64,000 nt of DNA from Planctomycetaceae bacterium (GTDB taxonomy: Bacteria > Planctomycetota > Planctomycetia > Pirellulales > Pirellulaceae), in the NCBI GenBank assembly GCA_024642205.1, contig JAHEBQ010000016.1, positions 1 through 64,000 on the forward strand. The letters are read 5' to 3'. A program made the position numbers and the translations under genes. The notes below the pieces were generated by a model. That model saw only the letters and a list, made by a program, of their open reading frames with translations. It was not told the origin of the DNA and did no database searches. This document shows positions 55,191 to 64,000 of this stretch, piece after piece; the stretch's first letter is position 1; each line of letters opens with the position of its first letter.

Positions 55191-58100
55191 CTACTTGTCC
55201 CGTTCTCCCTCAAGTGAGTCCGGTATCGCATCATCGACATCCGTGCTTTCGGACGCCGGTTCACCGCCATTTGGCACTTCCTCAGATTGATGTCGTTCCA
55301 CTACAGCCGGCTCGTTTTCGACCGCGTCCGGGGTCACCTCGACGGACCCATCAGAGTGCGCGGTTGATGGTTTGCCTTGCCCCAGTTCTCCGAGCAGCCG
55401 AAAGACAACGAAAAAGGCTGGAACAAAAAGTAATGAGAAAACCGTTGCGGCAATCATGCCACCCACAACCGCGTTGCCGACGGCTTGTCGACTCGCCGCC
55501 CCCGCTCCGGCAGCAACCAGCAGCGGCAGGAAGCCGAGAATTGACGAAAAAGCCGTCATCAAGATCGCGCGAAACCTCAGCCAGGCTGCCTCCGTCGCGG
55601 CCTCCTGAATCGAGTGGCCAGCACGCCGTTTTTCATTCGCGAATTCAACAATCAAGATCGCGTTCTTGCTCGCCAGTGCGACCAGCAGAACAATCCCAAT
55701 CTGGGTGTAGACATTGTTATCGGCGCCGCGCAAAAACAATGCCGCAACGACTCCCAGCGCTGCCAATGGGACGACAGCAATGACCGCCGCCGGCATCGTC
55801 CAGCTTTCGTATTGGGCGGCCAGCACCAGAAAAACTGCCAGGATTGCCAGCAGGAAAATCATCGCCTGACCGCCAGCCTGTTTTTCCTGAAACGACATTC
55901 CGGTCCATGCGTAATTGAATGAAACGGGGAGAGTCGTGTCGGCTACCTTTTCCATGATTTCCAACGCTTGTCCCGAACTCGCACCTGGCGAGGGCGAACC
56001 GTTTATCGAAGCGCTGGGATACATTTGATAGCGACGAATCACGGAAGGTCCAAATTCCTCCCGAATACTGATCAACGAACCCATCGGAATCGCGGCACCC
56101 GAGCGACTTCGCACCTCCAGATCGAGAATGTCCTGCTTCTGAGCACGAAATTGCGCATCGGCTTGAACCCGGACCTGGTACGTCCGACCTCCGGAATTGA
56201 AGTCGTTAACGTAGGCCGATCCCAGGTACGCTTGCAATGTCGTGAATACGGAACTGAGCAAAACATCCTTGGCCTTGACTTGGACACGGTCGACGTCGAC
56301 AAACAACTGCGGAGAGCTGGCACGAAACGTCGAATTCAATCTTCGCACTCCGGGTTGTTCCCGGCATTCGACAACAAGGTTTTCGGCTGCACTTTGAAGC
56401 GCCCGGTAACCAACATTCCCAACGTCCTGGACTTCCATCTGAAAGCCACCCGCGTTGCCAAGTCCATCGATTGGCGGAGGAATAAACGCAAAAACAATCG
56501 CCTCATCAACCGTGTTCATCGCTTTCTGAAGACGCTGCACAATGGCGTCCTGGCTCAACTCGGGCGAGGTCCGTTTTTCCCAGGGCTCAAACATGACCGC
56601 GACAAACCCCACATTGGAAGCCGCGCTCCCACCAAGTAGTGAGTATCCGGTTACGGAAACAATATCAGCAACGCCTTCGGTACTGGCGCAGATTTCATCC
56701 AGTTTCTCCATGACTTCAATGGACCGCTGCTGGGACGCGGCGTCGGGTAATTGAACATCGACAAAAACATAACCCTGGTCTTCCGTTGGTACAAAACCGG
56801 TTGGCAAGGTACCAAAACTCCAACCGGTCAACGCCACCAAACCGCCAAAAACCAGCATCACGATCAACACCAGACGGACCGACCAGCGAATGACTTGCCG
56901 ATAAGCACCAGAGGTGACATCGAAAACGCTGTTGAAGGCGCGAAAGAAAAAGAACTTCTTTTCTTTCGGCGCCCGGAGCACGATGCCGCAGAGCGCGGGA
57001 CTGAGCGTTAACGCGTTAAGCGTACTGATCAACACGGCTGCGGATATCGTCAGTGCGAACTGCTTGAACAACTGCCCGGTAATGCCGCTCATGAACGCGG
57101 TCGGCACAAACACGGCCAGCAACACCAGCGTCGTGGCAATGACGGGTCCCGTAATTTCGCGCATCGCCGTTATGGCCGCGTCCTTGGCGCTGAGTCCCTC
57201 GGCAATATACCTGGATGTACTTTCCACGACAACAATTGCGTCATCGACGACAATCCCGATCGCCAAAACGATGCCAAACAACGATAACATGTTCAACGAG
57301 AAACCCAGACCCGCCATGATGGCAAACGTTCCAATCAAGGAAACGGGAATCGCAACCACGGGTACGATGGTCGCTCGCCAATCCTGCAAAAAAACGAAGA
57401 TCACCAAAACAACCAGGGTGACCGCGACGAAAATCGTGGAGTAGACTTCCTGAATTGATGCTTCGACGAAACGGGTCGTGTCAAAGGGGATTTTGTACAT
57501 CAAACCCTTGGGCCAGTTGCCTCGCCGGGAAAGATCCCCAAGTTTTTTGCGGACCTCGGTCGCAACGTTGATGGCGTTGGCGCCCGGTAATTGATAAACC
57601 GCTACTGTCGCACAAGGCTCCCCGTTGAACTTCGAAGTGAGTGTGTAGTCCTTTGCGCCCAGTTCGACACCGTCCCGGACTTCCCCGTCAATTTCGTACG
57701 AGTCGACAACGACATCGTTTACGCGAACCAATCGGCCTTCGTCACCAGCCCGGACAATAATATTCTGAAACTCTTCGGGCGTATCCAGGCGACCGAGCGC
57801 ATTGACCGTGAATTGAAACGAAGTTCCGGGAGGCGCCGGCGGAGCGCCGATTTGCCCGGCGGCGACTTGCACATTTTGTTCTCGAATCGCGTTGACCACG
57901 TCCTCCGTGGTGAGGTTCCTCGATTTGAGTTTGCGCGGATCAAGCCAGATTCTCATGCTGTAGTCGCCCGCGCCAAACGACGCGACCGAGCCAACGCCGT
58001 TGATGCGACTCAATTCGTCCTTCACATCAAGCGCGTAATTGCTCAAGAACAGCGGATCCATCCCTTCTTGCCGCGACGTGAAATTGATCATTTGCAGAAT

Positions 58101-58505
58101 TTGCGTCGACTGTTTTGTCGTCGTGATCCCTTGACGACGAACTTCCTCTGGTAGCTTGGGAGTCGCGATCGCCACACGATTTTGAACCATGACGTTCGCC
58201 ATATCCATGTCGGTCCCCAAGGCGAACGTGATCTGAAGCTTGTACGATCCGTCATTTGAGCTGGTGGAAGACATATACAACATGCCTTCGACGCCGTTGA
58301 CTTCCTGCTCAATCGCAGTAGCAACGGTTTCTGCGATCACTTGCGCATTGGCACCGGGATAGACGGCACTAACCTGGATGGTCGGTGGCGAAACGTCGGG
58401 GAACTTAGCAACGGGCAGATTTTTGAAAGAAACCGCACCGGCAATCACGATCACAATCGAGATGACGGAAGCAAAAATTGGGCGATTGATAAAGAATTCT
58501 GACAT
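55191..58505 (-). CDS. RND efflux pump, HAE1 (AcrB-like) family
   Basis: 1104 aa. Twelve membrane helices and two large periplasmic loops in the AcrB plan. The start MSEFFINRPIFASVISIVIV is the standard HAE1 opening. Helix 4 has the proton-relay pair in GIVVDDAIVVVE, and helix 10 the Lys in ASKNAILIVEFANEKR. The last 60-70 residues form a hydrophilic, acidic tail (EVTPDAVENEPAVVERHQSE) longer than in AcrB. It follows the adaptor gene (58604-59878) by 98 bp on the same strand. An outer-membrane channel gene is not present in the window. Confidence 0.94.
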   Translation of the reverse strand: MSEFFINRPIFASVISIVIVIAGAVSFKNLPVAKFPDVSPPTIQVSAVYPGANAQVIAETVATAIEQEVNGVEGMLYMSSTSSNDGSYKLQITFALGTDMDMANVMVQNRVAIATPKLPEEVRRQGITTTKQSTQILQMINFTSRQEGMDPLFLSNYALDVKDELSRINGVGSVASFGAGDYSMRIWLDPRKLKSRNLTTEDVVNAIREQNVQVAAGQIGAPPAPPGTSFQFTVNALGRLDTPEEFQNIIVRAGDEGRLVRVNDVVVDSYEIDGEVRDGVELGAKDYTLTSKFNGEPCATVAVYQLPGANAINVATEVRKKLGDLSRRGNWPKGLMYKIPFDTTRFVEASIQEVYSTIFVAVTLVVLVIFVFLQDWRATIVPVVAIPVSLIGTFAIMAGLGFSLNMLSLFGIVLAIGIVVDDAIVVVESTSRYIAEGLSAKDAAITAMREITGPVIATTLVLLAVFVPTAFMSGITGQLFKQFALTISAAVLISTLNALTLSPALCGIVLRAPKEKKFFFFRAFNSVFDVTSGAYRQVIRWSVRLVLIVMLVFGGLVALTGWSFGTLPTGFVPTEDQGYVFVDVQLPDAASQQRSIEVMEKLDEICASTEGVADIVSVTGYSLLGGSAASNVGFVAVMFEPWEKRTSPELSQDAIVQRLQKAMNTVDEAIVFAFIPPPIDGLGNAGGFQMEVQDVGNVGYRALQSAAENLVVECREQPGVRRLNSTFRASSPQLFVDVDRVQVKAKDVLLSSVFTTLQAYLGSAYVNDFNSGGRTYQVRVQADAQFRAQKQDILDLEVRSRSGAAIPMGSLISIREEFGPSVIRRYQMYPSASINGSPSPGASSGQALEIMEKVADTTLPVSFNYAWTGMSFQEKQAGGQAMIFLLAILAVFLVLAAQYESWTMPAAVIAVVPLAALGVVAALFLRGADNNVYTQIGIVLLVALASKNAILIVEFANEKRRAGHSIQEAATEAAWLRFRAILMTAFSSILGFLPLLVAAGAGAASRQAVGNAVVGGMIAATVFSLLFVPAFFVVFRLLGELGQGKPSTAHSDGSVEVTPDAVENEPAVVERHQSEEVPNGGEPASESTDVDDAIPDSLEGERDK

Positions 58506-58603
58506 CGTTCAAAGATGGCCCTGGTTATTTCGCTTCCATCAGAGTGGAACGGGTCGCAGAACAGAAGCAAATCCGCGAACCAAAACTTGGATCCGGTTTT
58601 GAA

Positions 58604-59878
58604 TTAGCCCGGATTGACGTCGATCCCGGCCCGCACCCGCTGGATTCCATCGACAATCACCGAGTCACCGGGGTCGAGACCGGATTCGATCACAATCTTG
58701 CCTTTGTGCTTGACCCCCAGCATCACGTTTTTGCGAACAGCTTTGTTTTCGCTGTCCACAACGTACACAAATGAACCGACCTGGTCGCGACCGATGGCCC
58801 GCTCTGGTATCAGAAGAGCAGTATCGTATTGGCCGATTTGAACTCGTACGCGAACAAACAATCCGGGTCGTAAGTTTGATTTTCCACGCGGGTTTTCAAA
58901 AACGGCACGCAACTGCAGCGTTCCCGTGTCTTGATCAATTTTCGGATCGGCATAATCCAGATGTCCTTCAAACGGAAAACCGACATCTCCACTGCGTTGG
59001 AGTTGGACCCGAATTTTTGACAAATCTCGTTCGCCATCGGCGCGATTGGATTCTCTCTCCAACTTCAACAGAAACCGTTCGTTGATACTGAAGTTGGCCC
59101 AAATCGGATTGTCCTTGACGATTTCAACCAGCGGCGTGCCGTTTTCGACCATGCTGCCACGTTTGACCATGGCCTTGGTTACTCGTCCGCTGATCGGGGC
59201 AAAAATGTCAGTCCTGTCCAAATCAAGTTGTGCATTGGCAAGGTCCGCAAGCGCCTTTGCAACCTTTGCCTCGGCATTGGTGATGTCGGCATTCTTGGCA
59301 ACTTGGTCTGCCTCGGCTCCCTTTAAGGCGGCCTTTGCCCTGGCCACATTCGCCAGTGCCGCATCGAACTCGCTTTGCGAAACCGCGTCATTTTCCTTCA
59401 GTTTGCTGATACGCCCGAGTTCAGCGGTCGCAACATCGATCTCCGCTTTAGCCGTGTCGATGCTTGCTTGGGCAATGCCGATTGCGGCATTTGCCGATGC
59501 CAGTTCCGCTTTGGCAGATTTTACCGTCGCGTCCCTGGATCTGACGATAGCCTCGTACTCCTGTTTTTCAATCTGGAAGAGAAGAGTGCCAGGCGTGCCG
59601 GGTTCATCGGTCGTACCCGGTGTGCCTTCGGTGACTTCACTGTCGGGTTTGAATTTTATTTCCTGGAGAATTCCGCGAACGCGCGCCAGCACAACCGCCT
59701 GTTCGACGGCTTCCGTTTGTCCATTTTCCTCCAGGAAGATGGGAACCGTGTCAATCTCGGGTTTGACAGCAACGACCCTGGGAGGACCCGGAGCCTGGTA
59801 GGCAGATTCAGGCTTGCACCCCGTTTGAATTACAAGCCCGCAAACGATCAAGCCAATTGTCAATTTCAACTGCAGCAT
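58604..59878 (-). CDS. RND membrane fusion protein (AcrA-like lipoprotein adaptor)
   Basis: 424 aa. Lipobox VIQTGC (Cys21) gives a lipid anchor. Two half lipoyl-type domains (VVLARVRGILQEIKFKPDS; TDIFAPISGRVTKAMVKRGS) flank a long alpha-helical hairpin of about 120 residues that is unusually alanine-rich (AKAELASANAAIGIAQASID, NAEAKVAKALADLANAQLDL). A beta-barrel and membrane-proximal domain follow (LRPGLFVRVRVQIGQYDTAL). The proline- and threonine-rich insert EGTPGTTDEPGTPGT in the first lipoyl half is atypical. It is the first gene of a two-gene unit with the AcrB-like pump. Confidence 0.93.
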   Translation of the reverse strand: MLQLKLTIGLIVCGLVIQTGCKPESAYQAPGPPRVVAVKPEIDTVPIFLEENGQTEAVEQAVVLARVRGILQEIKFKPDSEVTEGTPGTTDEPGTPGTLLFQIEKQEYEAIVRSRDATVKSAKAELASANAAIGIAQASIDTAKAEIDVATAELGRISKLKENDAVSQSEFDAALANVARAKAALKGAEADQVAKNADITNAEAKVAKALADLANAQLDLDRTDIFAPISGRVTKAMVKRGSMVENGTPLVEIVKDNPIWANFSINERFLLKLERESNRADGERDLSKIRVQLQRSGDVGFPFEGHLDYADPKIDQDTGTLQLRAVFENPRGKSNLRPGLFVRVRVQIGQYDTALLIPERAIGRDQVGSFVYVVDSENKAVRKNVMLGVKHKGKIVIESGLDPGDSVIVDGIQRVRAGIDVNPG

Positions 59879-60216
59879 CGATCGGCTACCTCAATTCATG
59901 ATGTGGAATCTTCCAACCAAAGTAAACAGTCACCACAGTCACCAGGTTTGCTTCCACTCCGTTGTTGGTGAATTGACAGCACCGTTGCTGGTTCATGTCG
60001 GTTAGTATAATCAAGCAGGTTGTCTCTGTCAGGCTTGCGAAAGCCCGTTTCTGATTTGTTCGTATTGGCCTCAGTATCCACTTCACGACACAATTCACGT
60101 GGCAGGCGAACGACGGCACGATTTTGAACGTTGGTTATGGAGGGATTGCTCCTCAAAAGTCTGGCCCTGGCTTGGTTTTGTGATCCGGAACTCGATTCAA
60201 AACAAATTTGGCAAGC
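59879..60216. other. Divergent intergenic region, no gene recognised
   Basis: About 340 bp between the adaptor gene and the glycerophosphodiesterase pseudogene. It should contain the efflux-operon promoter. I see no regulator gene or clear palindrome. Confidence 0.4.
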
Positions 60217-62186
60217 ATGAATGAACTAATTCGCGAGTCGGTTCGAGATTATCGAATCTGTTGGCAACTTCTATTTCTCACCGGCATATTCTATCAACTC
60301 TTTTCGTTCGTTCTTTTGACTCCACTGGTCTCCGTTCTGTTTCGTATTTTTGTGGCAGCATCTGGAAAGACGCTTTTAGCCGATCAGGACATTCTGTTTT
60401 TTTTTGCAGCGCCCCTCGGATGGTTATGCCTGATTACCGTAGGTGCCCTCTGGCCGGGCATCATGGCGTTGCAAATGTCGGCCATGATGGCGGTTGTTCC
60501 AATACCAACCCGCATGGCGTGCGACCGATACAGGCCCTTCAATTTGCAATGGTCAAGGCTTGGCCAACCCACAAGCTTACCGCACGCATGGCGTCGCTTG
60601 CGGTCTTGTCGGCTGTGCCTTTCCTGGCGGTCGCCGCCGTTTACTTCACGCTGCTGAACGAATTTGATATCAATTTCTACCTCACGAAAAAACCACCTGT
60701 CTTTTATGTCGCAATCAGTATCGGTGTGGCTCTGGCGATCGCCATGGTCGCAGTCTGGCTGCGATTATTTACAGGTTGGATATTTGCGTGGCCCATTGTT
60801 TTGTTTGAAAATTCCGGTTCGTGTAAAGCGATCGCGTCGAGTCGTGAACGAGCCGCGGGCCAGCGACGACGGCTCCTGTCCTGGATTTCCGCCTGGTCGA
60901 TAACGATGGTTGCTCTGTCAGCATTGGCTACATCCGTCGTGAACGGGGCGGGACGCTATTCCATTCCGCTTGTCAACGGTTCATTGCAGGTGCTATCGTT
61001 CGCAATTGGCCTGAGTCCGGTTGCCTGGTCCGTCGTCAACCAGGTAATGACTTTACTCAGCACGACGACCTTGGCAATATTGGTTTTTCATCTTTACCGC
61101 CAATATGCCCGTGGCGACAGATTTGATTCCAAGCCGCTGAATCTGGCAAAATCAGCCAGGGACATTCCGGGATTTCGATTTACGCCAGCGAGACTGCTGA
61201 CCGCTTGCGGGGCTGGCCTTGCCATCGCTCTGGCAACGGGTTACTTCTTAATCAACAGTATTCCATTGGAGGATCAAGTCGACGTGATTGCCCACCAAGG
61301 AGCTTCCAAGGCGGCTCCCGAGAACACCATGGCATCGGTGAGACAGGCAATCGCCGATGGAACCGATTGGGTAGAAATCGATGTTCAGGAAGCTGCCCAC
61401 GGAACGGTCGTCGTCTTTCACGATAGCGACTTCAGAAAATTGTCCGGTGTCAACCTGAAGACCTGGGATGCCACCATGGAAGATTTGAAGAACATCGATA
61501 TCGGCAGTTAGTTTTTGCCGAAATTCAAGGACGAACGTGTACCGCCACTTGCCGCAGTCCTGGATACCTACGAGGGAAAAGTCGGCCTGTTTATCGAACT
61601 GAAATATTACGGTCATGATATCGATCTCGAACAGAGAGTCGTCGAGCTCGTGGAAACTCATGGTATGGCGGAACATGTCGTTGTTATTTCACTCAAGGTC
61701 GACGCGATACAGAAAATGAAAACCCTGCGGCCGGACTGGAATGCGGGCCTCCTGATGCCAGAGACCGCGGGAAACCTGGCGAAAATCAACACCGATTTCC
61801 TGGCCATCAATGCCTCATTCGCCAGTCGAAGTTTTATCCGGTCGGCGAACCGCGTCGAAAAATATGTTGTCGTCTGGACTGTCAACGATCCGATTGGCAT
61901 GTCGACCATGATCAGTTGTGGTGTCAAGGGCATCATTACGGATAAACCTGCCCTGGCTCGATCTGTCCTCGAACAACTTGCTCAACTAAGCGCGCCGGAA
62001 CGAACGATACTCGAGCTGCCGAAATTTTTTGGTATCCTTCCAGAGATTGGCGACCAGACGTGCACCAACGACATCAGATCTTCGATGCCACGGAGGTTTC
62101 TGCAACTTCCGTTTGGACCCACCAGGAGTGACGTGCCAATCGCTTGCGGAACTCGGGCATCAAAACCGCAACTCGCGGGTCATTGA
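60217..62186 (+). pseudogene. Membrane glycerophosphodiester phosphodiesterase, disrupted
   Basis: The N-terminal part from ATG 60217 (MNELIRESVRDYRICW) encodes membrane helices up to GALWPGIMALQMSAMM, then the coding frame shifts between about 60490 and 60530 (one base lost or two gained), continuing as GVRPIQALQFAMVKAWPTHK. This is the multi-helix membrane domain found on some glycerophosphodiesterases. The catalytic GDPD domain starts at about 61285 with VIAHQGASKAAPENT and GTDWVEIDVQEA..VVFHDSD; at 61509-61511 a TAG replaces an expected Trp in GSWF, after which the domain goes on (IELKYYGHDIDLEQRV, VVVWTVNDPI) to 62186. Two lesions make a functional product unlikely. Confidence 0.85.
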
Positions 62187-62430
62187 AATTGGGCAGGATG
62201 ATCTCATAAGAAATTTCATTTCCGCCGTCACGCCTGCCTGGCTCCCAATGTTTCGGGATCGAACGATGGTTCGGTCCTGTGCGAAAGAGAATGCGCTCGA
62301 TCAGGCAGGCGCGCTGGGGTCCGATTCGGTTAGTACCTATCCAGCACGCGAGTGACCCAGGATGTCCTTCTCCACTGAATTGCTGTATTAATTGCCCTAC
62401 TGACTCGTGGTGAGTGCGAGACCTGATCTC
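62074..62430 (-). pseudogene. Start-less C-terminal coding fragment of unknown family
   Basis: On the minus strand a frame is open from a TGA near 62430 to a stop at 62074. It reads QRACLIERILFRTGPNHRSI, PKHWEPGRRDGGNEISYEII and LPNFNDPRVAVLMPEFRKRL. The pattern is clearly protein-like but there is no start codon in its main part. It overlaps the tail of the glycerophosphodiesterase pseudogene on the other strand. I do not know the family. Confidence 0.5.
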
Positions 62431-62718
62431 TCATCCTATTTGAGGTGGTATCCTCTCGTGACGTTCCTGCAGGTCGCTGTTGATTTGCCAATGGTTACCA
62501 GCGCGCACAGGATATGGACACAATTATTCGCCGTCGAGTTACATTGACGCCTGGATCGCAGTCACGCAACCGCAAGAATCGAGTGACGATGATATCGCTC
62601 GACCCAAGCGGCCATCCACCAGGTTACCGTCCAAACCGGGTTTTGACCGCGATCCAGATTGAATCAAGATTCGGTCAGGCAAGGGCGTCAAGTCGATGGC
62701 CTGCTGTTTAACGTGCGA
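62431..62718. other. Gap with possible coding remnant
   Basis: About 290 bp. The plus strand has a short stretch GYGHNYSPSSYIDAWIAVTQ (about 62509-62570) that looks like part of a former protein. No start or intact gene. Confidence 0.35.
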
Positions 62719-64000
62719 CTAGTGTCTGGAGTCGCCGGTATCAATCGGAACGTTACAAAACGAAAGCGCAGCGATTCCGTTTTTGCCAATCAAGAGTTGT
62801 TCCTGACTCCAGGACATCTCTCTCAGGTAAGTGATTCTCTTTGCGTCTCCGGCTTGTTTCAATTTGAGTGTGAGCACGTTTCCGGAAACGGCGCCCACCT
62901 CGAACCGGTCGTTCATGCCATCAACACAAAACTGATTGATCAACGAGTCATTCCAAACGATGTCCTGATCAAACTCCAGGGCAATCGACTCCCTTGCAGG
63001 GCCCGCAAAGCAGGCTTTCTTGAGGTTCGGGGGGGTGATGGGTTCGTTGAACGCCTTCCCGTAAATATCCCGCTCGATCAACGGCTGGATCAAGCGCGCG
63101 AACTCCGCCCAGCCTTCCAGAGGGAAATGGCAAGGACCTGGCGGTTTGATTCCCAGGGTCGACATGATGTCCAGATTGGAATAAAGACGCGGCAACGTTC
63201 GCTGCACTTCGCGGAGCATGTCGCCGTTACCATTGCCCATACTGCAGGAGTTGGGCCAGATCTGGAAGATGTAATAGTGCTGAAGGTTGGGAAAATCCTG
63301 TTTCCAGGCCGCCGACATCGCGACAAAATACTGCTCATACGTCTCCCAGCCGTAGCCACCGTCGGGACCTGCAGCTCCCTGGTCGTTTTCGCCTTGATGC
63401 CAAAGTACAGCCCGAATGCCATGCGTTAATTTCGCTGCACGGACTCTCCACAGCAGTCGACCATAGATCGTATTCAAGTCAGTCGGATCGGCTGGGCAAC
63501 GCTGGTGCTGATCAATTCGCGTTCCACCGACGGCACCATTGATCATGAAGATCGGAACCTGGTGGTTTTTTACCAGTCGCTTGGCAAGCTCCATGCCCCA
63601 CCAGCCGAGTTCCGCTTCCTCACCGTTTTGTGTTTTCCAGACCGGGTTACACCACAAGTTTTGATCGGCCCCCGGGGAATTTGTCGGTTTTCCATAGCTG
63701 CGAACCCAAACATTGGTTTCAGGCGGTGAGTTCTCCCGGGTGTCAGTGGCGAGCGCATTGGACTGTCCAGTGATGAGATAGGCATCGCCGCAGACGATAT
63801 TGTCCGCTGTGTGCAGGATCGACCTAACACCGCCCATGATGGTACCGAACTCGACTCTGTATTTGATCAATCCTGGTTTGAGCTTGATCGTGAATGCATA
63901 GGTCCCGTCGTCAGACACTTCCTGCCTCCTGGTGTTGACCAGAATGTCGTCGGCGAAGAGGTTCAGAAAAACGGTTCCGGCGTTGTCCGACAGTTTTCCG
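62719..64000 (-). CDS. Sialate O-acetylesterase-like SGNH hydrolase, 5' end outside window
   Basis: The frame stays open to the right edge (no start in view), so at least 427 residues and an unknown N-terminus. It shows the SGNH/SASA (PF03629-type) blocks: GDAYLITGQSNA with the nucleophile serine, INGAVGGTRIDQHQ with the oxyanion Gly, AVLWHQGENDQG, and CHFPLEGWAEFARLI with the catalytic His. A beta domain precedes (DDGTYAFTIKLKPGLIKYRV). Such enzymes deacetylate sugars on polysaccharides, in keeping with the sulfatase-rich neighbourhood. An internal GTG at 63918 is not the true start. Confidence 0.82.
   Translation of the reverse strand, partial: GKLSDNAGTVFLNLFADDILVNTRRQEVSDDGTYAFTIKLKPGLIKYRVEFGTIMGGVRSILHTADNIVCGDAYLITGQSNALATDTRENSPPETNVWVRSYGKPTNSPGADQNLWCNPVWKTQNGEEAELGWWGMELAKRLVKNHQVPIFMINGAVGGTRIDQHQRCPADPTDLNTIYGRLLWRVRAAKLTHGIRAVLWHQGENDQGAAGPDGGYGWETYEQYFVAMSAAWKQDFPNLQHYYIFQIWPNSCSMGNGNGDMLREVQRTLPRLYSNLDIMSTLGIKPPGPCHFPLEGWAEFARLIQPLIERDIYGKAFNEPITPPNLKKACFAGPARESIALEFDQDIVWNDSLINQFCVDGMNDRFEVGAVSGNVLTLKLKQAGDAKRITYLREMSWSQEQLLIGKNGIAALSFCNVPIDTGDSRH

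Overview
The window looks like a piece of a Planctomycetota chromosome, most likely Pirellulaceae (Rhodopirellula/Blastopirellula-like). This rests on gene families only, since no rRNA is present: five intact type I sulfatases plus two sulfatase relics, a DUF1549/DUF1553 (PSD1-type) cytochrome paired with a DUF1501 protein, a DUF1592-type cytochrome paired with a DUF1552-like protein, and two ECF sigma factors each beside a TPR-tailed Ser/Thr kinase. Coding density is moderate, with many decayed genes and insertion-sequence relics.

Left part (1-15.7 kb): a three-gene module occurs twice on the minus strand. Each copy is transcribed as ECF sigma factor, then transmembrane Ser/Thr kinase with TPR repeats, then a secreted HAF-repeat-like protein (4867 to 1 and 15693 to 9894). 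Both sigma factors lack the acidic stretch usual in region 2.2 and carry the same two threonines there, which suggests activation by phosphorylation. Between the copies lie a CocE/NonD-type secreted hydrolase and three small genes for membrane or coiled-coil proteins.

16-25.5 kb: a mobile and decaying region. It holds a truncated IS3-type element, two sulfatases, a RAYT transposase flanked by REP-like palindromes, a sulfatase pseudogene with an internal deletion and a lost catalytic cysteine, an EF-hand protein, and remnants of an integrase and of unrecognised genes.

25.5-35.2 kb: a DUF1592 cytochrome and DUF1552 pair, then a convergent dabB-dabA inorganic-carbon (DAC) operon with a divergent winged-helix regulator. 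The regulator's upstream region holds a 26-bp palindrome, and a half-site of it recurs before dabB.

35.2-42 kb: a degenerate IS with inverted ends, an ABC exporter whose tail overlaps an amidohydrolase relic, and an arsR-arsD-arsA arsenite cluster with two candidate ArsR operators but no efflux pump or reductase in view.

42-53.4 kb: a minus-strand block for sulfated polymer or organic-matter use: three sulfatases, one sulfatase relic, a DUF1501/PSD1 pair, and a Tat-exported TIM-barrel protein overlapping a sulfatase gene by 4 bp.

54-64 kb: an HdeD-like membrane protein, an RND efflux pump with its adaptor, a broken membrane glycerophosphodiesterase (frameshift plus a Trp-to-amber change), a start-less coding fragment, and a sialate O-acetylesterase-like gene running off the right edge. 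No tRNA, rRNA or CRISPR array was seen.
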